The position numbers and the translations under genes are program-made. The notes under the pieces are model-generated. The model saw only the letters and a program-made list of their open reading frames with translations. It was not told the DNA's origin and searched no databases. Below, piece by piece: positions 36,248 to 45,845 of a DNA stretch of 64,000 nucleotides (within the stretch, counting starts at the first letter, position 1; each line of letters starts with the position of its first letter). The stretch lies in contig NZ_FQVO01000007.1 in the NCBI RefSeq assembly GCF_900129385.1, positions 149,380 through 213,379 of the forward strand, read 5' to 3'. Source of the stretch: Chryseobacterium takakiae. GTDB taxonomy: Bacteria; Bacteroidota; Bacteroidia; Flavobacteriales; Weeksellaceae.

Positions 36248-36405
36248 GGTAAATATATTGATTCTTTCCGCAAAATTTATTAACATAAAAAATAAAACCA
36301 TTACTGAAAATTTAAAGACCTCTTTAATAAAATGTAGCTACGCTATAAACACAAAACCCACCGCAAAGTGCAGTGGGGTTATTTTATCTACCAGCAAGAG
36401 CGGGA
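36248..36405. repeat. Inter-module boundary repeat 3
   Basis: Same boundary segment as at 32796 and 34648, but lacking about 44 bp between the AAACCATTACTGAAAA part and TTTAAAGAC. It sits between module 3 and the full-length RHS/immunity pair, and contains its own version of the terminator hairpin. Confidence 0.8.
36354..36381 (-). terminator. Terminator after the full-length RHS/immunity pair
   Basis: AACCCCACTGC...GGTGGGTT hairpin read on the minus strand, within boundary repeat 3; about 65 bp past the stop at 36444. Confidence 0.55.
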
Positions 36406-36443
36406 CGCTCGCACCAGCGTGGGGACTTTGCGCAGCTGTATAA

Positions 36444-36899
36444 CTATTTTGTTTCAAAAGGAACATTCTTTTTAAACTCCTTAAAAATATCTATACGCTC
36501 CTTTGGTGGATTAGATAATAATTCTCCTTTATAGTCAATATAGTATTTTGCGTTATTTACTAATTTTAAATCCTCTTTACTATTAACGCTTTTTAGATCT
36601 TCCTTATATTTATATGTCTTTTCTATGACCTCAATTTTTGCAGGATAAAATTTGTAAATTAACTCTGCTTGACCTGTTTCTGCATAAATATTTATTTTAC
36701 TTTCATAAATCTTTTTACCTCTATAGGTAACGACTGCTTCTGCCCCCTCAGAAGCAATACCATCTATATTATAAGAGATTATAGTATCTTTTTTTATTAA
36801 GCTTTCTTGTAGTAGAGGAACCGTTTCAGAACTTGTGTTATTGTGATCTTTTGCATTGCAACTTATCATTGTCAATAATAAAAATATTATATTTTTCAT
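36444..36899 (-). CDS. Lipoprotein, predicted immunity protein of the full-length RHS toxin
   Basis: 151 residues with lipoprotein signal ([14 protein letters not shown]). The mature part is Lys/Glu-rich with a short internal repeat ([17 protein letters not shown]). It overlaps the RHS gene by 4 bp (ATGA), so the two are translationally coupled. It has no clear similarity to the immunity candidates of modules 1-3, as expected if each protects against its own effector. A periplasmic location suits protection from a peptidoglycan peptidase. Confidence 0.7.
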   Translation of the reverse strand: MKNIIFLLLTMISCNAKDHNNTSSETVPLLQESLIKKDTIISYNIDGIASEGAEAVVTYRGKKIYESKINIYAETGQAELIYKFYPAKIEVIEKTYKYKEDLKSVNSKEDLKLVNNAKYYIDYKGELLSNPPKERIDIFKEFKKNVPFETK

Positions 36900-39800
36900 C
36901 GTCTCAATATTGGTAATCCATTCTTTTTTGGTAAAGCTTGTAGCTGTTTTAACGTCTTTCCTTGTAAATTTTGGAAGTGAGGTCTATCTAAAAATTTCCA
37001 TCTACCTCCCCATTCAAGACCTCTGCTTTCTCCTATTCGACCAATTAAATCCCAATTCTTTGTTTCCCAATTAAGCTTTCCATTTTCCATAGGAACTACA
37101 TCAACTGCTAATCCAAAATTGTGATTACTTTGACCTCCTTTTGCTTTTGTTACAATACTTCCAGGTGCGGTTCTGCCTTTTGCATATAATTTATCTTGTT
37201 CTTCAACTGACCTAAAACCATCCGTTACTCTTAAATCTACATCAAATCTATATTTTGCCATTAACAAGAATGATTTCATTTGGTTCTGAATAGAAGGATG
37301 AAGAGAAGCTATTTTTTTGTCAGTAGATTCACTACCTGTACTAATATCTTCATATGCTTGCCAAGTTTGATTTGCTTTATATCCTTCAGAAGTTAGAGTT
37401 GTCATACCTCCTGCTCCAAAAACATATGCTGTTTCTACAGTATTTTCTCTAGCAACTTTATTTCCGTTTTTATCCGTATCATAATCAACCCAACGATATC
37501 CTGCGATATTTTCTTTATCGCTAAGTTTAACAGCTTCACCTTTTTTATTTATAGGTTCCCAAGATTCACCATTAGGATCTATTAAATTAATAGGGTCATT
37601 TGCCGTGTAAACATATGGTGAGTCATTAAAATACTTCTCCGCCAGCGGATCTACGACACCCCACCGTCCAATATCCGGCATATAGAATCTTGCTCCATAG
37701 TCATACATTCCAGTCTCTTGAAGCTCCTTGCCGTTGTACTTATACTGATAAGAAGGATTTCCATCCAATGCATTATACCCTTCATGCTTCAACCCGAAAG
37801 GATAATAATTGTTTTCTTCAAGAACTTCTATTCCGCTGCCATTGCTAAAGTAGCTTAATCGTACATTTCCCAAATGGTCTACATAGTTGTAAATATACTT
37901 ATTATTTTCAAAATTGAAATAGCCTTCTGCGGTTGGAATGAACTTTAGAACGCCATTCTCATACTGGAAGCCATCAATATAATCCACTATTTTGGTTCCG
38001 TACGTCTTTTTTACTTTTGTGCCATCAGCCCTGTAAATATAGGAAGTATTTCCCTGTGATGCCAACACCGTTTTGGGAAGATTCAGGAAGTTATACTGAA
38101 TGCCAGAAATTCCTTTATCGAGCTGGCTGGTCATATTCCCATTAGCATCATAACCGATGGTATTCCCCAATGCATTATATCCTGAACTGTTATTGGCAAC
38201 ACCGCTTGGAAGCGTTATTTTGGAAAGCCTGTTGCTAAATCCTGAGTTTTCATAATTGTAAATAAGGTCATCAATCTTTTCGGCAATGGTTCCTGAAGAA
38301 GGTTTGGCAAATCTCTTTAAATTCGAAATATTCCCGTTGAGATCATATGAAATTTCTTCGTTATAAAATCCATTTCCGGGAACCGAAGCATTAGGTTCGA
38401 AATAGGAGCCTTTCGTGAGCCTGTTCAGGGCATCATACTGGTAATTGTATCTTCTCAGGATATTGTCAGTAGAAGTTCTCCAGTCTGCCTCTGTGATGTT
38501 CCCGTTATATTTTCCGGTAACCGCCGTGTTCTGGGGACCGCTATACTGCACTACATAGCCAAAGAGTTTTCCGTTCAGATTAGCAGGATCGTTAATCTTG
38601 GTCATCCACCCACGGATATTGTATGCATAGCTGATATCCTGAAGCGGAGTAGAAGCAGATATTCCGCCCACTTTTTTGGTTTGAAGCTGGGAAAGCTCAT
38701 TATAAGTATTCTGCGCCAAATATTCTACCGGGTTGTTGTCTACCTGGTGGGTATGGGTTTTCAATCTGTTCTGGGAATCATAGGTGAAGTTTTCGGTAAT
38801 CATTTTATCGGTGTCGGTATCCAGCCTTTTATGACGGGTGATGCTCTGCTGAACTACGCCTGCAAAATCAAGCCTGGATTCTACCTGGGTACGTCCGCCC
38901 AAATGGTTGATAGAATAACTTCCGATCGTTCTGCCTTTTTTATCGTAGTAGCTATAGCTTTTTGTCCAGTTATTGTCCTCAATGTTTTTAACCAGACTCA
39001 TTACCGGAAGGCTCTTGGTGCTTAATCCTTCGGCGGTATTTGTTTCCGTAAGAGTGGCTTCTCCCAAAATGCTGGTCGGGAAAGCTGGATTAAAGCTGTA
39101 AGAAGGATACGTATCATAGTAATTAACACTCAGAATAGTCATGCTTCCTGTAGGAAACGCTTCTTTAGTATAATAAACATCCATCCCGTTTTGGGTGATG
39201 ACAGGAGTAATGCTTCTTTTTTCATTGTTTCCTGCATTGGCTGTCATATTATTAATAGCCGTCTGCATGGCAGTTCTTGTGGCGGTATTGGAAAAAAATC
39301 CTGTATAAGCCACTCTTCCGAACTGGTCATATTTCGTGAAAAGCCATCCTTTTGAATTAAAGGTATTGGTTGTTATCCTCAAATTAGCGTCCTGAGTAAG
39401 GACCAGCCTGTCCTGTTTATCATACACCATATATTCCCAGCCTTTGCCCGGAAGCTTTTTTTCCACCAACCGGTTCCTGCCGTCGTAACGGTACTGGTAG
39501 CAGAGGTTGTCCAGATCAGTAGCTGAAAGGGCTTGAACGTTGGACGCTAATGGTGGAATGACATACGCTAATTGGTTGTATTCGTTGTAGACATAATACG
39601 TATCCACTTTTTCCGTGGCGCTAAGCATCTTTCTTACCAACAAAACCTGTCCTTCCCCGTTTTTAAATTCAATGGTCTGGTTTCCGTCTTCGTCGGTTAC
39701 GGTGTTTTTGTAGAGCTGTGCGGCCAGATAATTTGTACTCTGGCTCATTTGCGAGCTGGTAGCCCCATTAACCCAGGTGGTTACCGTGGTGTATTTTTTA

Positions 39801-40285
39801 ACGGCATCTTCAGCCGTATTGGCATCATAACCGAACTGAACGGGTTTCGTATCCCACGCATTCCCCACCTGTTTCTGCTGTAAAATCCTGTCTAAGGGAG
39901 AGTTTTCCAGAATCTTTTCTGAAAAGATCTTCTCTGAACCATAATGCGTGGGCTGGGTGGCATTGCTCAAAGGAGACGTGTAAATTCCTCCACTCTGTGT
40001 TCCCTGCTGGGGAACCGGAAGGTAATCTTTAACCTGTCTTCCAAAACCATCGTATTCAATATGGGTTACCACGTCTTTCCCCGTTGGGGAAGCTTTGATA
40101 TTCACCACCTGCTTGGGTCTTCCCAACCCGTCAAAATACTGTACAGATTCTGAAGTTTTGGTAGCGGTGGTTCCGTTATAATCTAAATAGGTTTTGGTAT
40201 AAACGTAGTTTTCCGTGTTAGTGAGCTGTGCCTGGGATAAACCGGATATCAGCAAAGTGCCTATAGGAATTAATATTTTTTTCAT
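36896..40285 (-). CDS. Full-length secreted RHS protein (DUF6443) with C-terminal M15-type peptidase domain
   Basis: 1129 residues. A signal peptide ([12 protein letters not shown]) is followed by a DUF6443-like N-terminus ([20 protein letters not shown]), many YD/RHS repeats ([32 protein letters not shown]), and the RHS core ([37 protein letters not shown]). After IDPNGESW comes a toxin domain: [34 protein letters not shown] (about 1054, Zn ligands His and Asp) and RPHFQ (about 1103). This matches M15C L-Ala-D-Glu endopeptidases (CwlK/phage endolysin type). Third gene of a minus-strand operon, coupled to its lipoprotein partner. Confidence 0.88.
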   Translation of the reverse strand: MKKILIPIGTLLISGLSQAQLTNTENYVYTKTYLDYNGTTATKTSESVQYFDGLGRPKQVVNIKASPTGKDVVTHIEYDGFGRQVKDYLPVPQQGTQSGGIYTSPLSNATQPTHYGSEKIFSEKILENSPLDRILQQKQVGNAWDTKPVQFGYDANTAEDAVKKYTTVTTWVNGATSSQMSQSTNYLAAQLYKNTVTDEDGNQTIEFKNGEGQVLLVRKMLSATEKVDTYYVYNEYNQLAYVIPPLASNVQALSATDLDNLCYQYRYDGRNRLVEKKLPGKGWEYMVYDKQDRLVLTQDANLRITTNTFNSKGWLFTKYDQFGRVAYTGFFSNTATRTAMQTAINNMTANAGNNEKRSITPVITQNGMDVYYTKEAFPTGSMTILSVNYYDTYPSYSFNPAFPTSILGEATLTETNTAEGLSTKSLPVMSLVKNIEDNNWTKSYSYYDKKGRTIGSYSINHLGGRTQVESRLDFAGVVQQSITRHKRLDTDTDKMITENFTYDSQNRLKTHTHQVDNNPVEYLAQNTYNELSQLQTKKVGGISASTPLQDISYAYNIRGWMTKINDPANLNGKLFGYVVQYSGPQNTAVTGKYNGNITEADWRTSTDNILRRYNYQYDALNRLTKGSYFEPNASVPGNGFYNEEISYDLNGNISNLKRFAKPSSGTIAEKIDDLIYNYENSGFSNRLSKITLPSGVANNSSGYNALGNTIGYDANGNMTSQLDKGISGIQYNFLNLPKTVLASQGNTSYIYRADGTKVKKTYGTKIVDYIDGFQYENGVLKFIPTAEGYFNFENNKYIYNYVDHLGNVRLSYFSNGSGIEVLEENNYYPFGLKHEGYNALDGNPSYQYKYNGKELQETGMYDYGARFYMPDIGRWGVVDPLAEKYFNDSPYVYTANDPINLIDPNGESWEPINKKGEAVKLSDKENIAGYRWVDYDTDKNGNKVARENTVETAYVFGAGGMTTLTSEGYKANQTWQAYEDISTGSESTDKKIASLHPSIQNQMKSFLLMAKYRFDVDLRVTDGFRSVEEQDKLYAKGRTAPGSIVTKAKGGQSNHNFGLAVDVVPMENGKLNWETKNWDLIGRIGESRGLEWGGRWKFLDRPHFQNLQGKTLKQLQALPKKNGLPILRR

Positions 40286-40291
40286 CAGTGA

Positions 40292-43200
40292 TTAGTTTTT
40301 GTAGTTGTACTTGAATTCTTTTAACAGCTTTCCGGTGGCAGAATTTTCCCTGATTTCTTTCAGTCTGTTAGCGGTATCATAGAGATATACCTCGCGGATT
40401 CCAGATGGAGGAGTAATGGTAGTAACACCGATCAATGGATCATAAGTATAGGTGGTAATCTGGTAATTTGCCATTGTACTGTCTTTCCTGAAATTATCCA
40501 AAGCTGTGATGAGTGTCGCCTCATTGGAAGGATTGGAAGCATCCAGGTCGGAAGCTGAAATAATAGCTGCTGCAAGGCTGCTTACCTGGGCATAAGTCGC
40601 TCCAACAATCTTTGCAATAGGCTGGGTCTGGTTGTACCCCCAGATAATGGCGGTCGGGATGCCGTCTTTGGTGGTATACTGCTGCAGGTTGCCCTTGCTG
40701 TCGTATTGGTTATAGGTGATTTCCGTGGAAGCGGTGTTCTGCAGGTCATAGGAAACCACCGAGCTTGGAAGTAAATTGGCAGCATTGTCGTATTTTGTTT
40801 CGGTTCTGGAAATAGTTTTCCCGGTCTCAGCAGCATTCTGCTTCTTCAGAACTGTTGTTTCCAATGGAATACCGATCATATTGGCATTAATCAGCTTTTG
40901 ATTGTTCTTCTCGTGGGCATATTGGTAGGTGGTTTGGGTGATGCTGCCGTCGGGAGAGATGGTTTGTTGACTGGATAATTGATAATGGACAGGATTACTA
41001 TAAATATATTTTGTATTTGTAGTTAAGGTTTTATTACCCACAAAATCTTTTCGCACGGCTGAAAACTCATGAGGAAGTTCATCAAAATTTTTAAACTTAT
41101 AATAAAAGTATTCTATACCAAGAAATGTTTGAGGATGATAACCGTCGTTATATGATGCATATTTGAAATCCTGTGGCTTTTTAACTCGATCATAATCTAT
41201 CCCATATACCTTTTTTTGATTTTTGCTTTGTGTAGAAAAATCAAAATTATAATTCATTTTTTCTTCATCGTAGGATATAGATTTTGTAAGTATCTCATAC
41301 CCATTTAGCGGATATTGATAGCAAGGTATGCTGGCTGAACTCATTGGAGCCTGACCTTCAAAATTACCAAAATAACAGGATCCTAAAAAATTACCTAAAA
41401 CATTATTATTCTTAAAGTAATGAGAAATTATTTTATTTTCGCCATTAAGTATATTTTTCTCCTCTACTGTGGCTTTTAAGTACTCAATACTATTGCCCTT
41501 ACTATTCTGCATCGGAAATCTGCTTTGAGACGTAACAAAATCTTTTCCTGGTACACTTTGTAAAAAATCAATGTGAAAGTTAGAAATACCTGATTCTATT
41601 CCTTCGTCATCTTTATAGGTATAATTTGTTATATAAGAGACATTATTATTACTATCATAGTTTTCTATCTTTGAAACTCTTAATCCTCCGAATGGAACCT
41701 CAAAGCCAACCTGATTAATGTATTTCCCCTTTGCATTGTCTAATTCTTTCCATGATAAATCTACTGTAGCTTCGTCTGTATTGACATCGAAATATTGTCC
41801 AAGGCCACCTCCATTATTATTTCCCAAATAAAGTTCAACTTTAAGTTTATTTTCTGATGTAAGCTTATTATAAGGTACCTGTAATGTTCGGGAAGTATTA
41901 TATAATAACGTTTTAGGAACAATAATTTCATTGTTTGAATTTATTATCGAATAATAAATTGAGCAGCTTCCAGAAAGTGGTAAAGAGTTTTCCCCATACA
42001 AGCATTTAGATGTATTGGTGTCGATCTTTAGGACTAGATTTTGATAATTTGTAAGATTATTAATATTAACTCCGACCGGAACTGTATATGTTTTATATAA
42101 TTGATTAGTTATATTCTCATTGGTTGAAAAATGTTTAGACTTTATCTGATAAGGAATAATATTATGAAATTCGTCACCAACACCCCATGAATTATTATAA
42201 TCTATTCCTTTATTATTTTCAAAGAAAAATTTTGTCTTTCCTCCTGTCGGATAAATAATTTCTTCTAATATATTTGCTTTAGAATACTCCTCATTGACAT
42301 CCCGATTATTATCCTCTTCTAACACTAAATCAATACTTGGTGTGAGTCCGCCATTGGAATCTTTTCCATTATAGTAACCCCACCAGTCTCTTGCATAAGA
42401 AAATCTGTGTGGCAACAAAGTTGAGTTATAATTGAGTGTGTAAGAGTATGGAATTCCTGTTTCTGTGTGAAATGTAACCTTATTAAGTTGTAATCTTTTG
42501 CCTATCTCACTAGTGTTTTCATATCTGTTGCAAGAATAAACAGGTGAAGAAACAACGCTTTCCTTATAAGTGTATGAAAATGAAATTTTATTAATTAATC
42601 TGCCTGCATTTTTTATCTCAACATTATCCAGCTTCCTGCCGTAATTTAAATAATCTAATCGACCGCTTTTATTGAACATAATCTCCCCAAAATTTCCATA
42701 TACTCTTTTTATGAAAAAATTATATCCTTTTGTTCTTCCATAATTTGTAAAAACCGTATTTCTTCCGTCACCCATTCCACTTAAACTGGGATCATAAGCT
42801 ACTGTTTTAGTCTGGTTTACAAACTCACAATCATCATAAAATACTGAATCATACTCAAAATTAATTTCTTTACCTGTAGGACTTATTATTTTAGAAATTA
42901 CCCAGCTATTTGAATAGACTGTTTGATTCCCATTTGGTAAAGTGCCTATAGAATTCCCACCGATGGAATAAGTATGAGAAAAATTTATTTGATTACCTTT
43001 GATGTATAAATATTTATATCCTAAAGGACTTATAAAAGTCCATCCTCCATTTGTTTGATTATATTGAATTTTATAATCCGAATTAGGAAATTGTACAAAT
43101 TGCCCGACAGGATTATTGCCATCTCTTTCCTGGTTTACCATAAAGTTAATAGTTTTTCCATCTGGTAATGTTACCCTATAATCATCCGACTCCAAATCTA

Positions 43201-43669
43201 GTAATCCTGCATGGTATTGATTATTGCTATTTGTAGGCAAAACCATCTCCCATCCTGTATTATTAGCTTCTTGTGATAATTTTTCATTATATACATTATT
43301 AACAGTATATTGATTTTCATAGAAAAAACCATGTGCAATATCATCGGGAACTTGTCTCACATTTCTTACTAGTGTAGAAATAGGCAAATTCCACCCCAAT
43401 CCAACCCATGTGGCCTTTTCTCCAACGGAAATTCCACTACTATTATAGGAAAGGGCAAGATCCAGACTAATATCTCCTTCTTTTATTGTATAGATAGGTA
43501 TTGAAATATTGGGAATTCCTGTACTTAAAGATACTGGCGTTTCAAAACTCTTTAGTAAAGATGATACTTCAGGAGTTTGTGGTACAATATTTTGAACGTA
43601 ATCCTTATTTTGACCTATACAGATTATTGGTAATATTGAAAAAACAATTCTTATTATTTTCTTCATCAT
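40292..43669 (-). CDS. Large secreted YD-repeat protein, SpvB/TcB-like N-terminus
   Basis: 1125 residues with signal peptide (IVFSILPIICIGQ). The N-terminal 130 residues contain ETPVSLSTGIPNISIPIYTI and ISLDLALSYNSSGISVGEKA then WVGLGWNLP, the opening pattern of insecticidal toxin complex B / SpvB and wall-associated RHS proteins. The middle is beta-rich. The C-terminus has YD-type repeats (TYDPLIGVTTITPPSGIREV, YDTANRLKEIRE) and ends at KEFKYNYKN without a core or toxin. It ends 6 bp before the RHS toxin gene. The pair looks like one RHS cocoon split over two polypeptides; this is inference from layout. Confidence 0.8.
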   Translation of the reverse strand: MMKKIIRIVFSILPIICIGQNKDYVQNIVPQTPEVSSLLKSFETPVSLSTGIPNISIPIYTIKEGDISLDLALSYNSSGISVGEKATWVGLGWNLPISTLVRNVRQVPDDIAHGFFYENQYTVNNVYNEKLSQEANNTGWEMVLPTNSNNQYHAGLLDLESDDYRVTLPDGKTINFMVNQERDGNNPVGQFVQFPNSDYKIQYNQTNGGWTFISPLGYKYLYIKGNQINFSHTYSIGGNSIGTLPNGNQTVYSNSWVISKIISPTGKEINFEYDSVFYDDCEFVNQTKTVAYDPSLSGMGDGRNTVFTNYGRTKGYNFFIKRVYGNFGEIMFNKSGRLDYLNYGRKLDNVEIKNAGRLINKISFSYTYKESVVSSPVYSCNRYENTSEIGKRLQLNKVTFHTETGIPYSYTLNYNSTLLPHRFSYARDWWGYYNGKDSNGGLTPSIDLVLEEDNNRDVNEEYSKANILEEIIYPTGGKTKFFFENNKGIDYNNSWGVGDEFHNIIPYQIKSKHFSTNENITNQLYKTYTVPVGVNINNLTNYQNLVLKIDTNTSKCLYGENSLPLSGSCSIYYSIINSNNEIIVPKTLLYNTSRTLQVPYNKLTSENKLKVELYLGNNNGGGLGQYFDVNTDEATVDLSWKELDNAKGKYINQVGFEVPFGGLRVSKIENYDSNNNVSYITNYTYKDDEGIESGISNFHIDFLQSVPGKDFVTSQSRFPMQNSKGNSIEYLKATVEEKNILNGENKIISHYFKNNNVLGNFLGSCYFGNFEGQAPMSSASIPCYQYPLNGYEILTKSISYDEEKMNYNFDFSTQSKNQKKVYGIDYDRVKKPQDFKYASYNDGYHPQTFLGIEYFYYKFKNFDELPHEFSAVRKDFVGNKTLTTNTKYIYSNPVHYQLSSQQTISPDGSITQTTYQYAHEKNNQKLINANMIGIPLETTVLKKQNAAETGKTISRTETKYDNAANLLPSSVVSYDLQNTASTEITYNQYDSKGNLQQYTTKDGIPTAIIWGYNQTQPIAKIVGATYAQVSSLAAAIISASDLDASNPSNEATLITALDNFRKDSTMANYQITTYTYDPLIGVTTITPPSGIREVYLYDTANRLKEIRENSATGKLLKEFKYNYKN

Positions 43670-43670
43670 G

Positions 43671-45359
43671 TTATTTTTTAATCAATTTAGCACTCGCTGT
43701 TTTGTTATCATTCATTTTCACGGTCACCAGATACGCTCCCTGAATCAAATTCTGTGTATTGATCTTGGTCACCTTATTTTTAGTTTTCAGGCTCTGCAAC
43801 TGTCTTCCGCCCATGTCATACACCAAAATCTCTGCTTCAAAGGAAGACTCCCCTCCTTTGGAGGGGTTGGGGGAGGCTCCTATCTCCACATATGCATAAT
43901 CGCTCACCGGATTCGGGTAGATCTTAATATCCTGCTTCTCGATCAGCTCATCAATCTGTTTGTCACCCAGCTTTACAATTTTCCAGTTCTCTTTTCCCAA
44001 TTCCTCAGCGCTCGTCCCGGCTAAAACAATTGAACCGTCCCTGTTCAGCTTAATATCAGAAAGCCTTTCCTCCCTTTTTCTCGATTCTCCTTTTACGTGC
44101 TTTCTCCACTGCTCATTTCCATTCTGATCCAAATACAGCATCCAGAAGGTCTCATCATCACTTTCAATTCTTCCTTCAGCCTGGGTGTAACCTCCCAATA
44201 GAATTCCTTTGGTTGATGGTTGATTGTTGTCGGCTGACGGATTGTGAATCACGCTCATTCCCATCAGCACATCCCGGTTTTTGAAATTGTAGGATTTCTG
44301 CCAGATTTCTTCGCCTCTTTCATTTAAAGAAATCAGCCATAAATCCGTTCCTTCTTCGATTCCTACGGTTTTATTTCCCGATCTTTCCGATCTGGATTCC
44401 CCGCCAATCAGGTAACCTGTTGAAGTCAGCACCAGTGTTCTTAAATGATCATCGCCTTTTCCTCCGAAATTCTTTTCCCATTCCACTTTACCTTCTTTTG
44501 AAAGTTTAATAATCCAGTAATCACCTTCACCGAAATTTTCGGTAGACTTTGCATAACCGGAAAATGATTTTGAATTTTGGGTTGAATGGTTTTGCTCCCC
44601 TCCCTGGGAGGGGTTGGGGGAGGACTTACTTCTTGAGTATATCCCTAACAGTGCGCCTCCGTCCTTTGTGGGAATCATCTTTTCTACTTCATCCAATCCT
44701 TTTCCGCCTAAAATGAGCTGCGATAATTCTTTTCCGTTTTTATCCAGTTTCACAATCAGGACATCTTTCGAGCCGTAACCAATTGTTCTCGCTCCCTGAG
44801 GCAGTTTATTCTGAGCAGAGTCGAAGGAAAGGGAACCTGTCGTTCTATTTCCCGCCACAAAAAATCCCATATCTGTCGTCTGGATCACCGCCCTGGCTTC
44901 TTCATCTGCTGTACTGCCTATGGTTTTTTGCCAGAGTTCATCGCTAAATTCGTTGATGCGGATAAGCCAAAGATCACTTCCGCCTTTGGAATCGTCCTTT
45001 TTATCAAAGCCTTTCGTTGAGTTTGAGGTGGCAAGTACAGCAAAACCTCCATCCTGGGTGCTGATTGTGGAAGCTGCAAAATCGTGATTGTTGCCTGAGA
45101 AATATTTTTCCCAAACGGTCTCTCCTTGTTGGTTAAGCTTCATCAACCGAAGGTCATAACCTCTATTTTGTCCGTTTCCTGAACCTTTAGAAGGGACGAT
45201 AGAACTTCCCGAAATTAAATACTGCTGGTCAATGGTTGTGGTAATTTGGGAGAGGAACTCCTGCGTGGAAGAAGGGATATCTTTCTGCCAGGCTACTTCT
45301 TGGCCAGAAATTCCCAGAACGGAGCATAGGAAAATTGCCCCGGAATAAATTTTATTCAT
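43671..45359 (-). CDS. T9SS-sorted beta-propeller-like protein at the head of the RHS operon
   Basis: 562 residues. A signal peptide (AIFLCSVLGISGQ) is followed by six or more repeated blades (such as DDSKGGSDLWLIRINEFSDE, then LWQKTIGSTADEEARAVIQT, and EGDYWIIKLSKEGKVEWEKN) and a type A sorting tail (DIKIYPNPVSDYAYVEIGAS, then GAYLVTVKMNDNKTASAKL). It contains two in-frame copies of a palindromic insert encoding SPNPSKGGE / SPNPSQGGE. It is 1 bp from the next gene and so the first gene of the RHS operon. It may expose or carry the RHS proteins at the cell surface; no direct evidence. Confidence 0.85.
   Translation of the reverse strand: MNKIYSGAIFLCSVLGISGQEVAWQKDIPSSTQEFLSQITTTIDQQYLISGSSIVPSKGSGNGQNRGYDLRLMKLNQQGETVWEKYFSGNNHDFAASTISTQDGGFAVLATSNSTKGFDKKDDSKGGSDLWLIRINEFSDELWQKTIGSTADEEARAVIQTTDMGFFVAGNRTTGSLSFDSAQNKLPQGARTIGYGSKDVLIVKLDKNGKELSQLILGGKGLDEVEKMIPTKDGGALLGIYSRSKSSPNPSQGGEQNHSTQNSKSFSGYAKSTENFGEGDYWIIKLSKEGKVEWEKNFGGKGDDHLRTLVLTSTGYLIGGESRSERSGNKTVGIEEGTDLWLISLNERGEEIWQKSYNFKNRDVLMGMSVIHNPSADNNQPSTKGILLGGYTQAEGRIESDDETFWMLYLDQNGNEQWRKHVKGESRKREERLSDIKLNRDGSIVLAGTSAEELGKENWKIVKLGDKQIDELIEKQDIKIYPNPVSDYAYVEIGASPNPSKGGESSFEAEILVYDMGGRQLQSLKTKNKVTKINTQNLIQGAYLVTVKMNDNKTASAKLIKK
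43848..43876. repeat. In-frame palindromic insert, copy 1
   Basis: CCCCTCC, TTT loop, GGAGGGG, then TTGGGGGAGG. On the coding (minus) strand it reads S-P-N-P-S-K-G-G-E inside the T9SS sorting tail. It matches copy 2 at 44595 in all but two of 29 bases. Confidence 0.8.
44595..44623. repeat. In-frame palindromic insert, copy 2
   Basis: CCCCTCCC, then TGGGAGGGG, then TTGGGGGAGG. It reads S-P-N-P-S-Q-G-G-E in frame between propeller blades of the same gene as copy 1. Confidence 0.8.
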
Positions 45360-45845
45360 ATTTGTTATTTTTAAAGTTGCGAAGATACTATTTTGATAAT
45401 TATAAAACCATACGTAAAATCCTATATTTTCAGATCATCTTTACTCTTCTTTTCAGATTCTTATAATATTTTGTTTAAAATTAATGGGATAAATATATTG
45501 TTTTACTATTGTTTGTAAAATTTTGAAAACCAAATATTTATGATAATGTAATTTTTTCACACTAATGTCTGTTTTTATTAAAATGTACTACATTAATTAA
45601 TCAGAGTGTTACATTTTTCCTATTTTCTAAGAGTTATTTTGGAAAGTGTAACAGTTGTTTATTATACTTTACTGGTTTTTTTTATCTTACTGCAGTGCAT
45701 TTTTATTCTACTTTAGTAGATTTTTAGCTTGGTATAATATATTTTTAGTATCGTAATTTGATTTTATATTTCTCCTGCCATACAGTTGTCAGCATTCCCG
45801 CTTATATTTGTAATATAAACAAAAGATTAATTTCATTAAAATTCT
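45360..45845. other. 486-bp AT-rich divergent intergenic region
   Basis: It lies between the RHS operon (minus) and tag (plus), so it should hold both promoters. A TATCTTCG box on the minus strand (45387-45380, one mismatch to TAnnTTTG) sits 21 bp before the RHS operon start, without a clear TTG. An inverted repeat, GTTACATTTTTCC / GGAAAGTGTAAC (45608-45620 with 45641-45652), is the only other structure seen. No gene is supported. Confidence 0.5.

Noticed and set aside
31749..36443. The repeated core and boundary segments as a CRISPR array or integron cassettes
   Set aside because: The repeats are hundreds of bases long and coding, with no short regular repeat-spacer pattern, and no attC-like sites or integrase were seen in the window.
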